DNA of 6,656 nucleotides from Chloroflexota bacterium (GTDB lineage: Bacteria > Chloroflexota > Anaerolineae > 4572-78). A program made the position numbers and the translations under genes. The number at the start of each line of letters is the position of its first letter. Position 1 is the stretch's first letter. Of the stretch, positions 1 to 6,539 are shown piece after piece. The DNA lies in contig JAJRSQ010000457.1 of NCBI GenBank assembly GCA_024278725.1, forward strand, positions 1 through 6,656, written 5' to 3'. The notes beneath the pieces were generated by a model that did not search any database, had not been told where the DNA came from, and saw only the letters and a program-made list of their open reading frames with translations.

Positions 1-161
1 CCGGCGCCAATGGGCTCGCCATGCCCGCCATCCCCGAAATGGGCGCGGTCTGGGGCTCATGGGGCGACGCCATCACCCTCATCTTCCAGCAACAACAACC
101 CGCCGACGAAGCCTTCAAAAACGCCGCCGACCAAATCCGCAATGCAATTGCTGGCAATTAA
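1..161 (+). CDS. malE: Maltose/maltodextrin-binding protein (MalE type), C-terminal fragment
   Basis: This is the last 52 codons of a gene that begins before the window; the first complete codon is at base 3 and the stop is TAA at 159-161. The product would be the extracytoplasmic solute-binding subunit of a maltose/maltodextrin ABC importer. The fragment contains MPAIPEMGAVWGSWGDAI followed by a helical tail (DEAFKNAADQIRNAIAGN). This matches the end of MalE-family proteins, where an MPxIPxM segment leads into a helix and a final 'DEALKDA'-like helix. It is followed directly by malF and malG, the expected partners. Seen: sequence and frame. Known: family pattern. Inferred: the sugar specificity, which cannot be read from this fragment, though the hydrolase at the end of the operon favours alpha-glucans. 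Confidence 0.86.
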   Translation, partial: GANGLAMPAIPEMGAVWGSWGDAITLIFQQQQPADEAFKNAADQIRNAIAGN

Positions 162-176
162 TAACATCTAAGAATG

Positions 177-203
177 GGGCGCACTTCGGTGCGCCCTTTT
201 TTT
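177..203 (+). terminator. Intrinsic terminator / attenuator between malE and malF
   Basis: A perfect 8-bp GC-rich stem (GGGCGCAC at 177-184, GTGCGCCC at 189-196) is closed by a TTCG tetraloop (C-UUCG-G type, exceptionally stable) and followed by seven Ts (197-203). It starts 15 nt after the malE stop and ends 28 nt before the malF start. The next gene is co-directional and I see no convincing promoter in the 28 nt between. It is therefore probably a partial terminator that lets some transcripts continue into malFG and makes the binding protein more abundant. The structure is directly visible; the partial read-through is inference. Confidence 0.88.
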
Positions 204-231
204 ACCTATTTTTGTCGCTTCGGAGGTATCT

Positions 232-1821
232 ATGAGCAAGGCTACAACCACCACGAAGCCTGTCGCATCCCTCAGCAATTCATTGTCCGGCATCCTGTTC
301 CGATTGCTGGCGCTGACAATCATTGATGCGTTCGCGCTGTGGTTCATCTATGTTTCCATCGGTGATGGCGGGGTGGGCACATTTTTGGCAATCGCCATGA
401 TCGTCATCACCATCGGTATCAATGTCATTTTTCTGTATGAAAAACTCTACCCCCTGCGGTGGCTTTCGCCGGGGCTGGCGCTGATGATATTAATGGTGTT
501 GTATCCGGTCGGTTTCACCACCTATACCGCGTTCACCAATTACGGCACGGGACATCTGCTCACCAAACCGCAAGCCATCCAACAGCTTGAAAAAGAATTG
601 TATGTGCCGGAAGGGGGGGTGCAATATAAATGGACAGCTTTCCGTTCCGATGATGGCGACTTCCTGCTGTGGGTCATCCCGCCCGACGGGGAACCGCTGT
701 TGATGGCGCCCGGCAAGATTATTGACCCCGCCAGCGTCAACGCGGGGGATTTGGATAAAGACGGCATCCCGAAAGAAATTCCGGGCTACACCCGCCTGAA
801 CCGCATCTCATCGGTGAAATATTTGTCCGACTTGAGCAATTTGGAATTCGGCACGGGTGAACAAACCGCCGTCGTCAAATCGCTGGATGCTGCCGCGCCG
901 CTGCAACAAAAATACGTCTACGATGCCGACCGCGATGTGCTGGTGGATCAGGAAACCGGCACAGAATATTCGCCGGTGGAAGGGGTGTTCACCGCCGAGG
1001 ACGGCACAGCGTTGCGCCCCGGCTTTTACGTGGTCATCGGCTCGGATAATTTCGACCGGCTTTTCCGCAGTCCGGCGTTTCGCGGTCCCTTCATTCGCAT
1101 TTTCATTTGGACAATCGTCTTCGCGGCGTTGTCGGTATTGCTGACCTTCATCATCGGGCTGTTGTTCGCCATTGTCTACAACGACCCCACTATGCCCTAC
1201 CGCAAAATCATCCGTTCACTGCTGCTGATTTCATACGCCATTCCGCCATTCATCAGTGTGATGATGTGGCGCGGATTGCTCAACCCCAGTCTGGGCGTGA
1301 TTAGCCTGAATATCGCCAAAATTTTCGGCTCCGCGCCCGCATGGTTCGCCGACCCCACTTGGGCGAAAATCGGGATTCTGCTCATTCAAACGTGGCTCGG
1401 ATTCCCGTATATGATGCTCATCTGCACCGGCGCGCTGCAAACCATCCCCGGCGATTTATACGAAGCCGCCGATGTGGATGGCGCATCCATCTGGCAGCAA
1501 TTCCGACACATCACCCTGCCCCTGCTGCTGGTGGCGGTAGGACCGCTGCTCATCGGCTCATTCGCGTTCAACTTCAACAATTTCACCGTCATTGACGTTT
1601 ACAATCAGGGCGGACCGCCCATCCCCAACAGCCCCACGCAAGCCGGGCACACCGATATTCTCATCACTTATATTTTCCGGCTGGCATTTGCCAGCGGGCG
1701 CGGAGTAGATTACGCCTATGGTTCCGCCATCACCATTGTGATTTTTGTGGTGCTGACCGCCATTGTGCTGGCGCAGTTCCGCTTCACCAAAACGTGGGAG
1801 GAGATTTCGGAAAATGTCTAA
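232..1821 (+). CDS. malF: Maltodextrin ABC transporter permease, MalF type
   Basis: This 529-residue inner-membrane permease should form the translocation channel with MalG. The start is supported by GGAGG at 222-226, five nt before the ATG. Hydrophobic segments lie at about residues 24-43, 49-69, 79-98, 287-317, 326-348, 380-402, 431-453 and 497-517. That gives eight segments, as in E. coli MalF (514 aa). Between the third and fourth is a soluble loop of about 185 residues (99-284), matching the large periplasmic P2 domain that contacts the binding protein. Family landmarks are FTNYGTG near 101-107, DNFDRLF near 272-278, and the EAA motif EAADVDGA at 411-418, which docks on the ATPase. The loop also carries an acidic DLDKDG stretch at 173-178. 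Its stop overlaps malG, indicating translational coupling. The ATPase gene is not in the window. Confidence 0.93.
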   Translation: MSKATTTTKPVASLSNSLSGILFRLLALTIIDAFALWFIYVSIGDGGVGTFLAIAMIVITIGINVIFLYEKLYPLRWLSPGLALMILMVLYPVGFTTYTAFTNYGTGHLLTKPQAIQQLEKELYVPEGGVQYKWTAFRSDDGDFLLWVIPPDGEPLLMAPGKIIDPASVNAGDLDKDGIPKEIPGYTRLNRISSVKYLSDLSNLEFGTGEQTAVVKSLDAAAPLQQKYVYDADRDVLVDQETGTEYSPVEGVFTAEDGTALRPGFYVVIGSDNFDRLFRSPAFRGPFIRIFIWTIVFAALSVLLTFIIGLLFAIVYNDPTMPYRKIIRSLLLISYAIPPFISVMMWRGLLNPSLGVISLNIAKIFGSAPAWFADPTWAKIGILLIQTWLGFPYMMLICTGALQTIPGDLYEAADVDGASIWQQFRHITLPLLLVAVGPLLIGSFAFNFNNFTVIDVYNQGGPPIPNSPTQAGHTDILITYIFRLAFASGRGVDYAYGSAITIVIFVVLTAIVLAQFRFTKTWEEISENV

Positions 1822-2689
1822 TTTTAGTGCAGCCAAACGGCGGCGATTGATGTATCGCCGCATTTTCCAGATTGTGTTCTCCCTGCTCGCGCTGACCTTC
1901 GCGCTGTTTCCAATTGTCTGGATTGCGTCGGCGTCATTCGACCCGCGCAATTCGCTGGCGACGCAAAGCCTCATTCCCGCCAACGCCTCGCTGGTGAATT
2001 ACAAAAATCTGCTGGCGAATCCCGTCATCCCGTTTCAACGCTGGCTGATTAATTCGCTGAAAGTGTCGTCCATCACGTCCATCCTATCGGTTTTTCTCAC
2101 CGCCATCAGCGCATATGCCTTCTCGCGTTTCCGTTTCGCAGGGCGACGCGCGTTGCTGCTGGTGATTTTCCTGATTCAGGTTTTCCCCACTTCGCTGATG
2201 TTCGTGGCAGTTTTTCTGATTATTCAGGCATTCGGCAACCACATTCCGTGGCTGGGATTGAACAGCCATGCCGGGCTGATTCTGACTTATCTCGGCGGGG
2301 TGATGGGCATCAATGTCTGGCTGATGAAGGGTTTTTTCGATACCGTGCCGCGCGATTTGGATGAATCGGCGCTGATTGACGGCGCAACCCAATGGCAAAC
2401 TTTTTGGCACATCATTTTACCGCTGGTGCGCCCGGTGATGGCAGTGGTCGGGATTCTGACTTTCATCGGCACCTACGGCGATTTTCTGCTGCCCCAAATT
2501 CTACTGAAGGATACAGACCAATTCACCCTCGCCGTCGGACTCATTACTTTTGCCCGTCAGCAATTTTCGCAGAAATGGGGGCTTTTCGCCGCCGGCGCGT
2601 TGATGGGCGCAACGCCCATCGTCATCATTTATCTTTTTGTGCAGGATTATATTGTCAGTGGCTTAACGCAAGGTGCAGTTAAAGGATAA
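1814..2689 (+). CDS. malG: Maltodextrin ABC transporter permease, MalG type
   Basis: This is the second channel subunit, 291 residues (E. coli MalG is 296). The start chosen is the ATG at 1814, which overlaps the malF stop by 8 nt; GGGAGGAG at 1796-1803 is a plausible ribosome binding site 10 nt upstream. An in-frame start at 1763 would add 17 residues deep inside malF and is not supported. A basic N-terminus (KRRRLMYRR) leads into the first membrane segment at about 20-40. Further hydrophobic segments lie near 83-104, 112-140, 153-170, 205-227 and 256-280. The EAA-type cytoplasmic loop is DLDESALIDGATQW at 181-194. The C-terminus VSGLTQGAVKG resembles the conserved NGLTxGxVKG end of MalG, which reaches the ATPase. 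The hydrolase gene starts 3 nt after its stop, so the three genes are probably one translational unit. Confidence 0.93.
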   Translation: MSNFSAAKRRRLMYRRIFQIVFSLLALTFALFPIVWIASASFDPRNSLATQSLIPANASLVNYKNLLANPVIPFQRWLINSLKVSSITSILSVFLTAISAYAFSRFRFAGRRALLLVIFLIQVFPTSLMFVAVFLIIQAFGNHIPWLGLNSHAGLILTYLGGVMGINVWLMKGFFDTVPRDLDESALIDGATQWQTFWHIILPLVRPVMAVVGILTFIGTYGDFLLPQILLKDTDQFTLAVGLITFARQQFSQKWGLFAAGALMGATPIVIIYLFVQDYIVSGLTQGAVKG

Positions 2690-2692
2690 TCT

Positions 2693-4489
2693 ATGGAAAC
2701 AACCAACCAAACCATCGAACCCGATTTCATTTTCGGCACGCTGGCAACCGACGATTTGCGGCTGGCGAGCATCAAAAAAGAACACAGCGGCTTGTGGCAC
2801 GGACAGCGACTTTCGCCGCAAGACCCCCGCCCCGGCGAATCCATCACCGTCACCATCGGCGTGGGACCGGACATTTCCGCCGACCGGGTGACGCTGTATG
2901 TCACCACCGACGGCTCGGAGCCGCGCGGGCAACACGGCGTGGCGGAAAACGGCTTCGCCATCCCGCTGGAAAAAATTCACGTGGATTGGGATACCCTGCT
3001 GTGGGGCTACCGCGACACATGGCAGGCGAGCATCCCCCCGCAACCGGCGGGCACGCACGTACAATATATCATCGAAGCGTGGCAAACGGTGAGCGGCGCA
3101 TCCGTGTACGCCGGGCGGCGCATCCCCCGGCAGGTGTTCGGCTTTTTTGTGGATGAGCAAACCGTGCCGCAATGGCTCCGCGACGCGGTCATCTACCAGA
3201 TTTTTGTGGATAGATTCGCGCCCGACCCCGATTCTGATTTCATTCAGACCGACACGCTGAACACACATTTTGGGGGAACACTGAAGGGCATCACCGGCAG
3301 GCTGGACTATCTGGCAGACCTGGGCATCACTTGCGTGTGGCTCACGCCGATTTTCACCAGTCCCACCTACCACCGTTACGATGCCACCGACTTTTTCAGC
3401 ATCGATGCCATGCTGGGGACAGAAGATGACTTCCGCGCGCTGGTCGCCGAAGCGCACCGGCGTGGCATCCGCGTGGTGCTTGATTTTGTGGCGAACCACA
3501 TTTCCCACCGGCATCCCATCTTTTTGCAGGCACAGCAAAACGGCGGCACACCCTACGCCGACTGGTTCACCTTCAACAACCATCCCTATGATTACGACAC
3601 CTTTTTCGGTGTGAAAAGCATGCCCAAATTGAACACCGACCATCCCACAGCGCGGCAATATCTGATTGAAGCGGCGCAATACTGGCTCAGAGCGGGGTGC
3701 GACGGCTACCGGCTCGACCATGCCCAGGGTCCGACCCACGCCTTCTGGTCAATCTTCCGCCGGGCAACCCGCGCCGTGAAGCCCGATAGCGTCACCTTCG
3801 GGGAAGTGGTGGAACCGCCGAGCCTGCAACGCTCGTTCGCCGGTCGGATGGACGGCACGCTCGATTTTCTGCTGCATCAGGCATTGCGCAACTTTTTTGC
3901 CTACAACCAACTGACCGCCAGCCAATTCAACGCCTTTTTGCAGCGGCACATGTCATACTTCCCCGAAAATTTCATCTTGCCCAGCTTTTTGGACAACCAC
4001 GACATGAACCGCTTTTTGTGGGTGGTGAATGGCGATGTGCGCCGGTTGAAATTGGCGGCGCTGTGCCAATTCACCCTGCCGGGACCGCCCATCGTCTATT
4101 ACGGCACGGAAGTGGGACTGAGCCAAAAAGCGCACGTCGGACCGATGGAAGAATGTCGTCTGCCGATGATTTGGGATGAAGCCGCGCAAGACCGGCAATT
4201 GCTCGGTTTTTATGAAGATGTGATTGCCCTGCGGCATAAGGGGAAAGCGGAATGGGAGAAACCGCGCACGGTTTTGGCGCTCGATGATGAGCGGGGAATT
4301 TACGTGTATCGGGTGGGACGCTTCACCATTGCGCTGAATAATTGCGATTGCCCCGCCGAAATTTCGCTGCCGCATCACGAAACATCGCGGCTAGAACTGG
4401 CAACCGTCGCCGGGGTGAGCCGGACAAAAACCACCGGCATTTTGCAGATACCGCCGTATGGCGGGGTATGTCTGAAAGACATGGCATAA
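2693..4489 (+). CDS. Cytoplasmic GH13 alpha-glucan hydrolase (neopullulanase/cyclomaltodextrinase-like)
   Basis: This 598-residue glycoside hydrolase family 13 enzyme is expected to cleave maltodextrins imported by the transporter encoded just upstream. There is no signal peptide, so it should act in the cytoplasm. AAGGA at 2682-2686 lies 6 nt before the ATG. Residues 1 to about 160 form a beta-rich N-terminal domain, including TTDGSEPRG at 71-79. The catalytic barrel begins near WLRDAVIYQIFVDRF (161-175). GH13 motifs are complete: region I DFVANH (264-269), region V MPKLN (310-314), region II DGYRLDH (337-343, nucleophile Asp342), region III FGEVVE (369-374, acid/base Glu371) and region IV FLDNHD (432-437, stabiliser Asp437). 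MPKLN is the signature of the neopullulanase subfamily. However, region III lacks the usual Trp-His after Glu and region II is DGYRLDHAQG, so exact specificity (maltogenic, cyclodextrin- or pullulan-cleaving) stays open. A short C-terminal beta domain follows. Confidence 0.92.
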   Translation: METTNQTIEPDFIFGTLATDDLRLASIKKEHSGLWHGQRLSPQDPRPGESITVTIGVGPDISADRVTLYVTTDGSEPRGQHGVAENGFAIPLEKIHVDWDTLLWGYRDTWQASIPPQPAGTHVQYIIEAWQTVSGASVYAGRRIPRQVFGFFVDEQTVPQWLRDAVIYQIFVDRFAPDPDSDFIQTDTLNTHFGGTLKGITGRLDYLADLGITCVWLTPIFTSPTYHRYDATDFFSIDAMLGTEDDFRALVAEAHRRGIRVVLDFVANHISHRHPIFLQAQQNGGTPYADWFTFNNHPYDYDTFFGVKSMPKLNTDHPTARQYLIEAAQYWLRAGCDGYRLDHAQGPTHAFWSIFRRATRAVKPDSVTFGEVVEPPSLQRSFAGRMDGTLDFLLHQALRNFFAYNQLTASQFNAFLQRHMSYFPENFILPSFLDNHDMNRFLWVVNGDVRRLKLAALCQFTLPGPPIVYYGTEVGLSQKAHVGPMEECRLPMIWDEAAQDRQLLGFYEDVIALRHKGKAEWEKPRTVLALDDERGIYVYRVGRFTIALNNCDCPAEISLPHHETSRLELATVAGVSRTKTTGILQIPPYGGVCLKDMA

Positions 4490-4507
4490 AAATTGCCGTG
4501 AAATTCA

Positions 4508-4533
4508 TTGGGGCACGTTTCGACGTGCCCCAA
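4508..4533. terminator. Perfect hairpin between convergent genes, probable bidirectional terminator
   Basis: Eleven perfect base pairs (TTGGGGCACGT at 4508-4518, ACGTGCCCCAA at 4523-4533) enclose a TTCG loop. It sits 18 nt after the GH13 stop and 5 nt beyond the stop of the convergent - strand gene. Neither side has an immediate T-run, so it lacks one element of a standard intrinsic terminator. The position and stability still suggest transcript ends or 3'-end protection for both genes. The structure is seen; the role is inferred. Confidence 0.6.
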
Positions 4534-4538
4534 TCCCG

Positions 4539-5711
4539 TCAGTCAATCCGTTCAACCCGGGGCGGAAAAGGCATAACGGCGGGGCGAACCATCGCCAGCA
4601 CCCGCATCCACAGCGGCAATCCCCGCCATACCCAACGAAGCAACCTCGGCGAGCGCAGGCGGTACAATTTGCGCGCCATCCAAACCCGCAACGGCAACAC
4701 CCCCAACAGCGAATCATCCAGCACCCGCCGGCGATAATCCGCCAGCGAAAAATCGTTCCGCGCAAATGCCGCCGCGATGGTTTCGGCGGCAATTTTGCCG
4801 TACCCCAGCGCGAAGGAAATCCCTTCCCCCACAAACGGGTCAACCCCCGCCGCGTCACCCGCCAGCAACATGCGCGGGCGAGACAATGCCAGCGCCCGGT
4901 CGAACCATCGAATCGGATAGCCTTTGAGCGCCACCGCCGACAATTCGCGCCCGCGCTGCCGGAGCGCATCCGCCAGCACCGTTTTCAGCGCGGCGCGGGG
5001 ACGCTCGGCGCGAATGCGGCTGTCGAACACGCCGCGATTCATCATCGCCTGCCCGTCTTTCAGGCTGGGAAAATCCCACACATACCCCTGCACCCCCGCA
5101 TTCTGCGCGGAAAAATCGAACACGGCGATGCCCTGCGCAAACAACGGATGGTCGGGTGTTTCGGGAGTCAGCACCTCCAGCAGACGCGCCACCGGCGGAT
5201 TATCGCCGCCGTGCCCCCAATTGAGTTTTCGCCGCACAAAACTATTCGAGCCATCGGCGACCACCACAATTTTGGCGTGAATGGTATTTTTTTCGGTCGT
5301 CACCGCCACAAAATCGGCGTGCGGCTGAACGTCGCGCACCGCCTCCCCCTGCCGCACCGCCACCTCCCGCGCTTCGGCTTCCCGCACCAGCCAATGGTCG
5401 AATTCATCCCGTCGCACCACCCGAAACAACGGTTCATCGCGCACCGCAAACGTGATGTCATCGTATTTGAATTGCACTTCCCGAATGAAAATATTCGGCG
5501 GCTCGATGGACAGCCCCAGCGCGTCCAAAATCCGCAGCCCCGATTGCGTCACCCCGCCCCCGCACAGCTTTTCGCGCGGATGGACGGCTTTATCCACCAC
5601 CATCATCCGCCCCGCCCAACTTTCATCCATTTGCACCAAATGGAGCGCAGTGGAAATACCGGCGGGACCGGAACCGATGATGAGCAGGTCTATCGTTTCA
5701 ATTTGAGTCAT
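4539..5711 (-). CDS. FAD-dependent geranylgeranyl reductase family oxidoreductase
   Basis: This 390-residue flavoprotein belongs to the geranylgeranyl-reductase family, which saturates double bonds in isoprenoid chains (chlorophyll side chain, archaeal lipids, menaquinone tails). The FAD Rossmann motif GSGPAG is at 13-18. The family motif KLCGGGVTQSGLRIL is at 48-62, VVADGSNSFVRRKL at 150-163, and the second FAD-contact motif LLAGDAAGVDPFVGEGIS at 282-299. YVWDFP at 210-215 matches the YxWxFP substrate-pocket motif of this family. The C-terminal 60 residues are rich in Arg, Leu and Trp and may sit on the membrane. The start at 5711 is the only Met closely preceding the Rossmann strand; a 22-residue longer frame to 5777 would run through the promoter and is rejected. 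No strong Shine-Dalgarno is seen (only AAGG about 14 nt upstream). In an organism with no visible photosynthesis genes here, quinone-tail reduction is a reasonable but unproven role. Confidence 0.88.
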   Translation of the reverse strand: MTQIETIDLLIIGSGPAGISTALHLVQMDESWAGRMMVVDKAVHPREKLCGGGVTQSGLRILDALGLSIEPPNIFIREVQFKYDDITFAVRDEPLFRVVRRDEFDHWLVREAEAREVAVRQGEAVRDVQPHADFVAVTTEKNTIHAKIVVVADGSNSFVRRKLNWGHGGDNPPVARLLEVLTPETPDHPLFAQGIAVFDFSAQNAGVQGYVWDFPSLKDGQAMMNRGVFDSRIRAERPRAALKTVLADALRQRGRELSAVALKGYPIRWFDRALALSRPRMLLAGDAAGVDPFVGEGISFALGYGKIAAETIAAAFARNDFSLADYRRRVLDDSLLGVLPLRVWMARKLYRLRSPRLLRWVWRGLPLWMRVLAMVRPAVMPFPPRVERID

Positions 5712-5756
5712 AATTGTGTACACTACCTTACAGAGATTTTTACCCAAGCTGATAGC

Positions 5757-5785
5757 ATTATGCTGACAGGATACCATTCGGTCAA
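5757..5785 (-). promoter_or_regulatory. Sigma70-type promoter for the flavoprotein gene
   Basis: Read on the - strand: -35 box TTGACC (5785-5780), a 17-nt spacer, and -10 box CATAAT (5762-5757). Each box is five of six matches to consensus and the spacing is optimal. Transcription would begin near 5750, giving a leader of about 39 nt before the start codon at 5711. Boxes and spacing are seen; activity is inferred. Confidence 0.65.
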
Positions 5786-5791
5786 ACTAAT
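5763..5791 (+). promoter_or_regulatory. Candidate promoter for the Rieske-ThDP pseudogene, overlapping the divergent one
   Basis: On the + strand CTGACA (5763-5768, five of six) is followed after 17 nt by ACTAAT (5786-5791, four of six). Transcription would start near 5798 and give a leader of about 77 nt to the start at 5875. The -10 match is weak. It lies almost exactly on top of the opposing promoter, so the two could compete for polymerase. Confidence 0.35.
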
Positions 5792-5807
5792 GATGGCGGG
5801 GATGGCT

Positions 5808-5837
5808 TTTAGCCCGAAAATGAATTTCCGGGTTAAA
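5808..5837 (+). repeat. Inverted repeat in the leader of the Rieske-ThDP pseudogene
   Basis: TTTAGCCCG (5808-5816) can pair with CGGGTTAAA (5829-5837): nine positions with one G-U wobble, around a 12-nt loop that can itself pair in part (AAA with TTT). No T-run follows, so it is not a standard terminator. It lies about 27 nt before the ribosome binding site and could be an operator or leader hairpin. Function is unknown. Confidence 0.35.
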
Positions 5838-5874
5838 TGTTGTCCAAACGTTGAAACACCCCCGAGGAGGAAGG

Positions 5875-6501
5875 ATGATGACTCAAAAATGGTACAAAGT
5901 GGCAGAGGTCGGAATTTTACCGGAGGGACAGGTCACCACGGTGATGGCGGGTGTGAAAGCAGTGGTGCTGATTCACACGGCGGCATACGGCTATACCGCG
6001 CTTGATAACCGTTGCCCGCATCAGGGCGGTCCGCTGGGCGAAGGGCAAATTGACGGCGATTGGCTGCTCTGCCCGTAGCACGGCTACGAATACGACCCCA
6101 AAACGGGCGCGCCGCCGGAGGGCTACGGCGATTGCGCCACCCCGCTGCCGCTAGAAATCCGCGCCGATGGGATTTACGTGCAGGTGGATGAGCCGGAACA
6201 CCATCCCACCGTATCCGACCAGATGGTGCAGGTGATGACCGATTGGGGCGTGGACACCGTTTTCGGCATGGTGGGACACAGCAATCTCGGTTTTGCAGAC
6301 GCTATGCGCCGCGCGGAAGAGGCGGGCAAATTGCGCTATTTCGGCGTGCGGCATGAGGGCGCGGCGGCATTCGCGCGGCTATGCGGCGGCGAGGGCTTTC
6401 GCGCCACCACCCCGGCGGAAGTCGCGCCCGCCATCGCCGCCGGACTGGCGGCAACCGGTACCGCCATCGTGGAAATCCTCACCGACCCGATGGAAACGTG
6501 A
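5875..6501 (+). pseudogene. Broken Rieske [2Fe-2S]-ThDP enzyme fusion gene
   Basis: One frame runs 208 codons from the ATG at 5875 (a second ATG at 5878 is better spaced) behind a strong AGGAGG at 5865-5870, and ends in TGA at 6499-6501. An in-frame TAG interrupts it at 6076-6078. Codons 1 to about 105 encode a Rieske ferredoxin-type domain: CPH at 47-49 and CP-stop-H at 66-69, where C-P-W-H is usual, so TGG to TAG is the likely single change. From about residue 113 an N-terminal ThDP-enzyme domain starts (VSDQMVQVMTDWGVDTVFGM), ending with the activating glutamate E161 in VRHEGAAAFA. The next residues, RLCGGEGFRATTPAEVAPAI and then VEILTDP, match the extreme C-terminus of acetolactate synthase/pyruvate oxidase-type enzymes. 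The middle domain and the ThDP-binding GDG...NN region, about 400 or more residues, are missing. A functional enzyme is not possible; the intact parent would be an unusual redox-ThDP fusion. Confidence 0.85.
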
Positions 6502-6539
6502 GGGTAAATATCCCAACCTTAAAATTTACCGGCACAAGA

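Noticed and set aside
2663..3739. Long - strand open frame (358 codons) opposite the GH13 gene
   Set aside because: It lies antisense to a gene with all GH13 motifs intact, its product shows no recognisable family pattern, and it has no sensible ribosome binding site. It is a by-product of GC-rich codon use.
5712..5777. 22-codon N-terminal extension of the flavoprotein
   Set aside because: It would place the start upstream of the predicted transcription start, has no family similarity, and the FAD motif already lies 12 residues into the shorter protein.
5148..6005. Long + strand open frame (285 codons) running across the flavoprotein gene and into the Rieske gene
   Set aside because: It is antisense to the flavoprotein over most of its length, its product is low-complexity His/Arg/Pro-rich, and it crosses the divergent promoter region and the real Rieske frame.
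6178..6501. Separate small gene starting at GTG 6178 for the ThDP fragment
   Set aside because: There is no ribosome binding site at 6178, the frame is continuous with the Rieske part apart from one TAG, and the product would lack the middle and cofactor-binding domains.
6503..6530. Inverted repeat GGTAAAT/ATTTACC after the pseudogene as a terminator
   Set aside because: Seven perfect base pairs but AT-rich, with a 14-nt loop and no T-run, so it would be too weak. A chance repeat is as likely.
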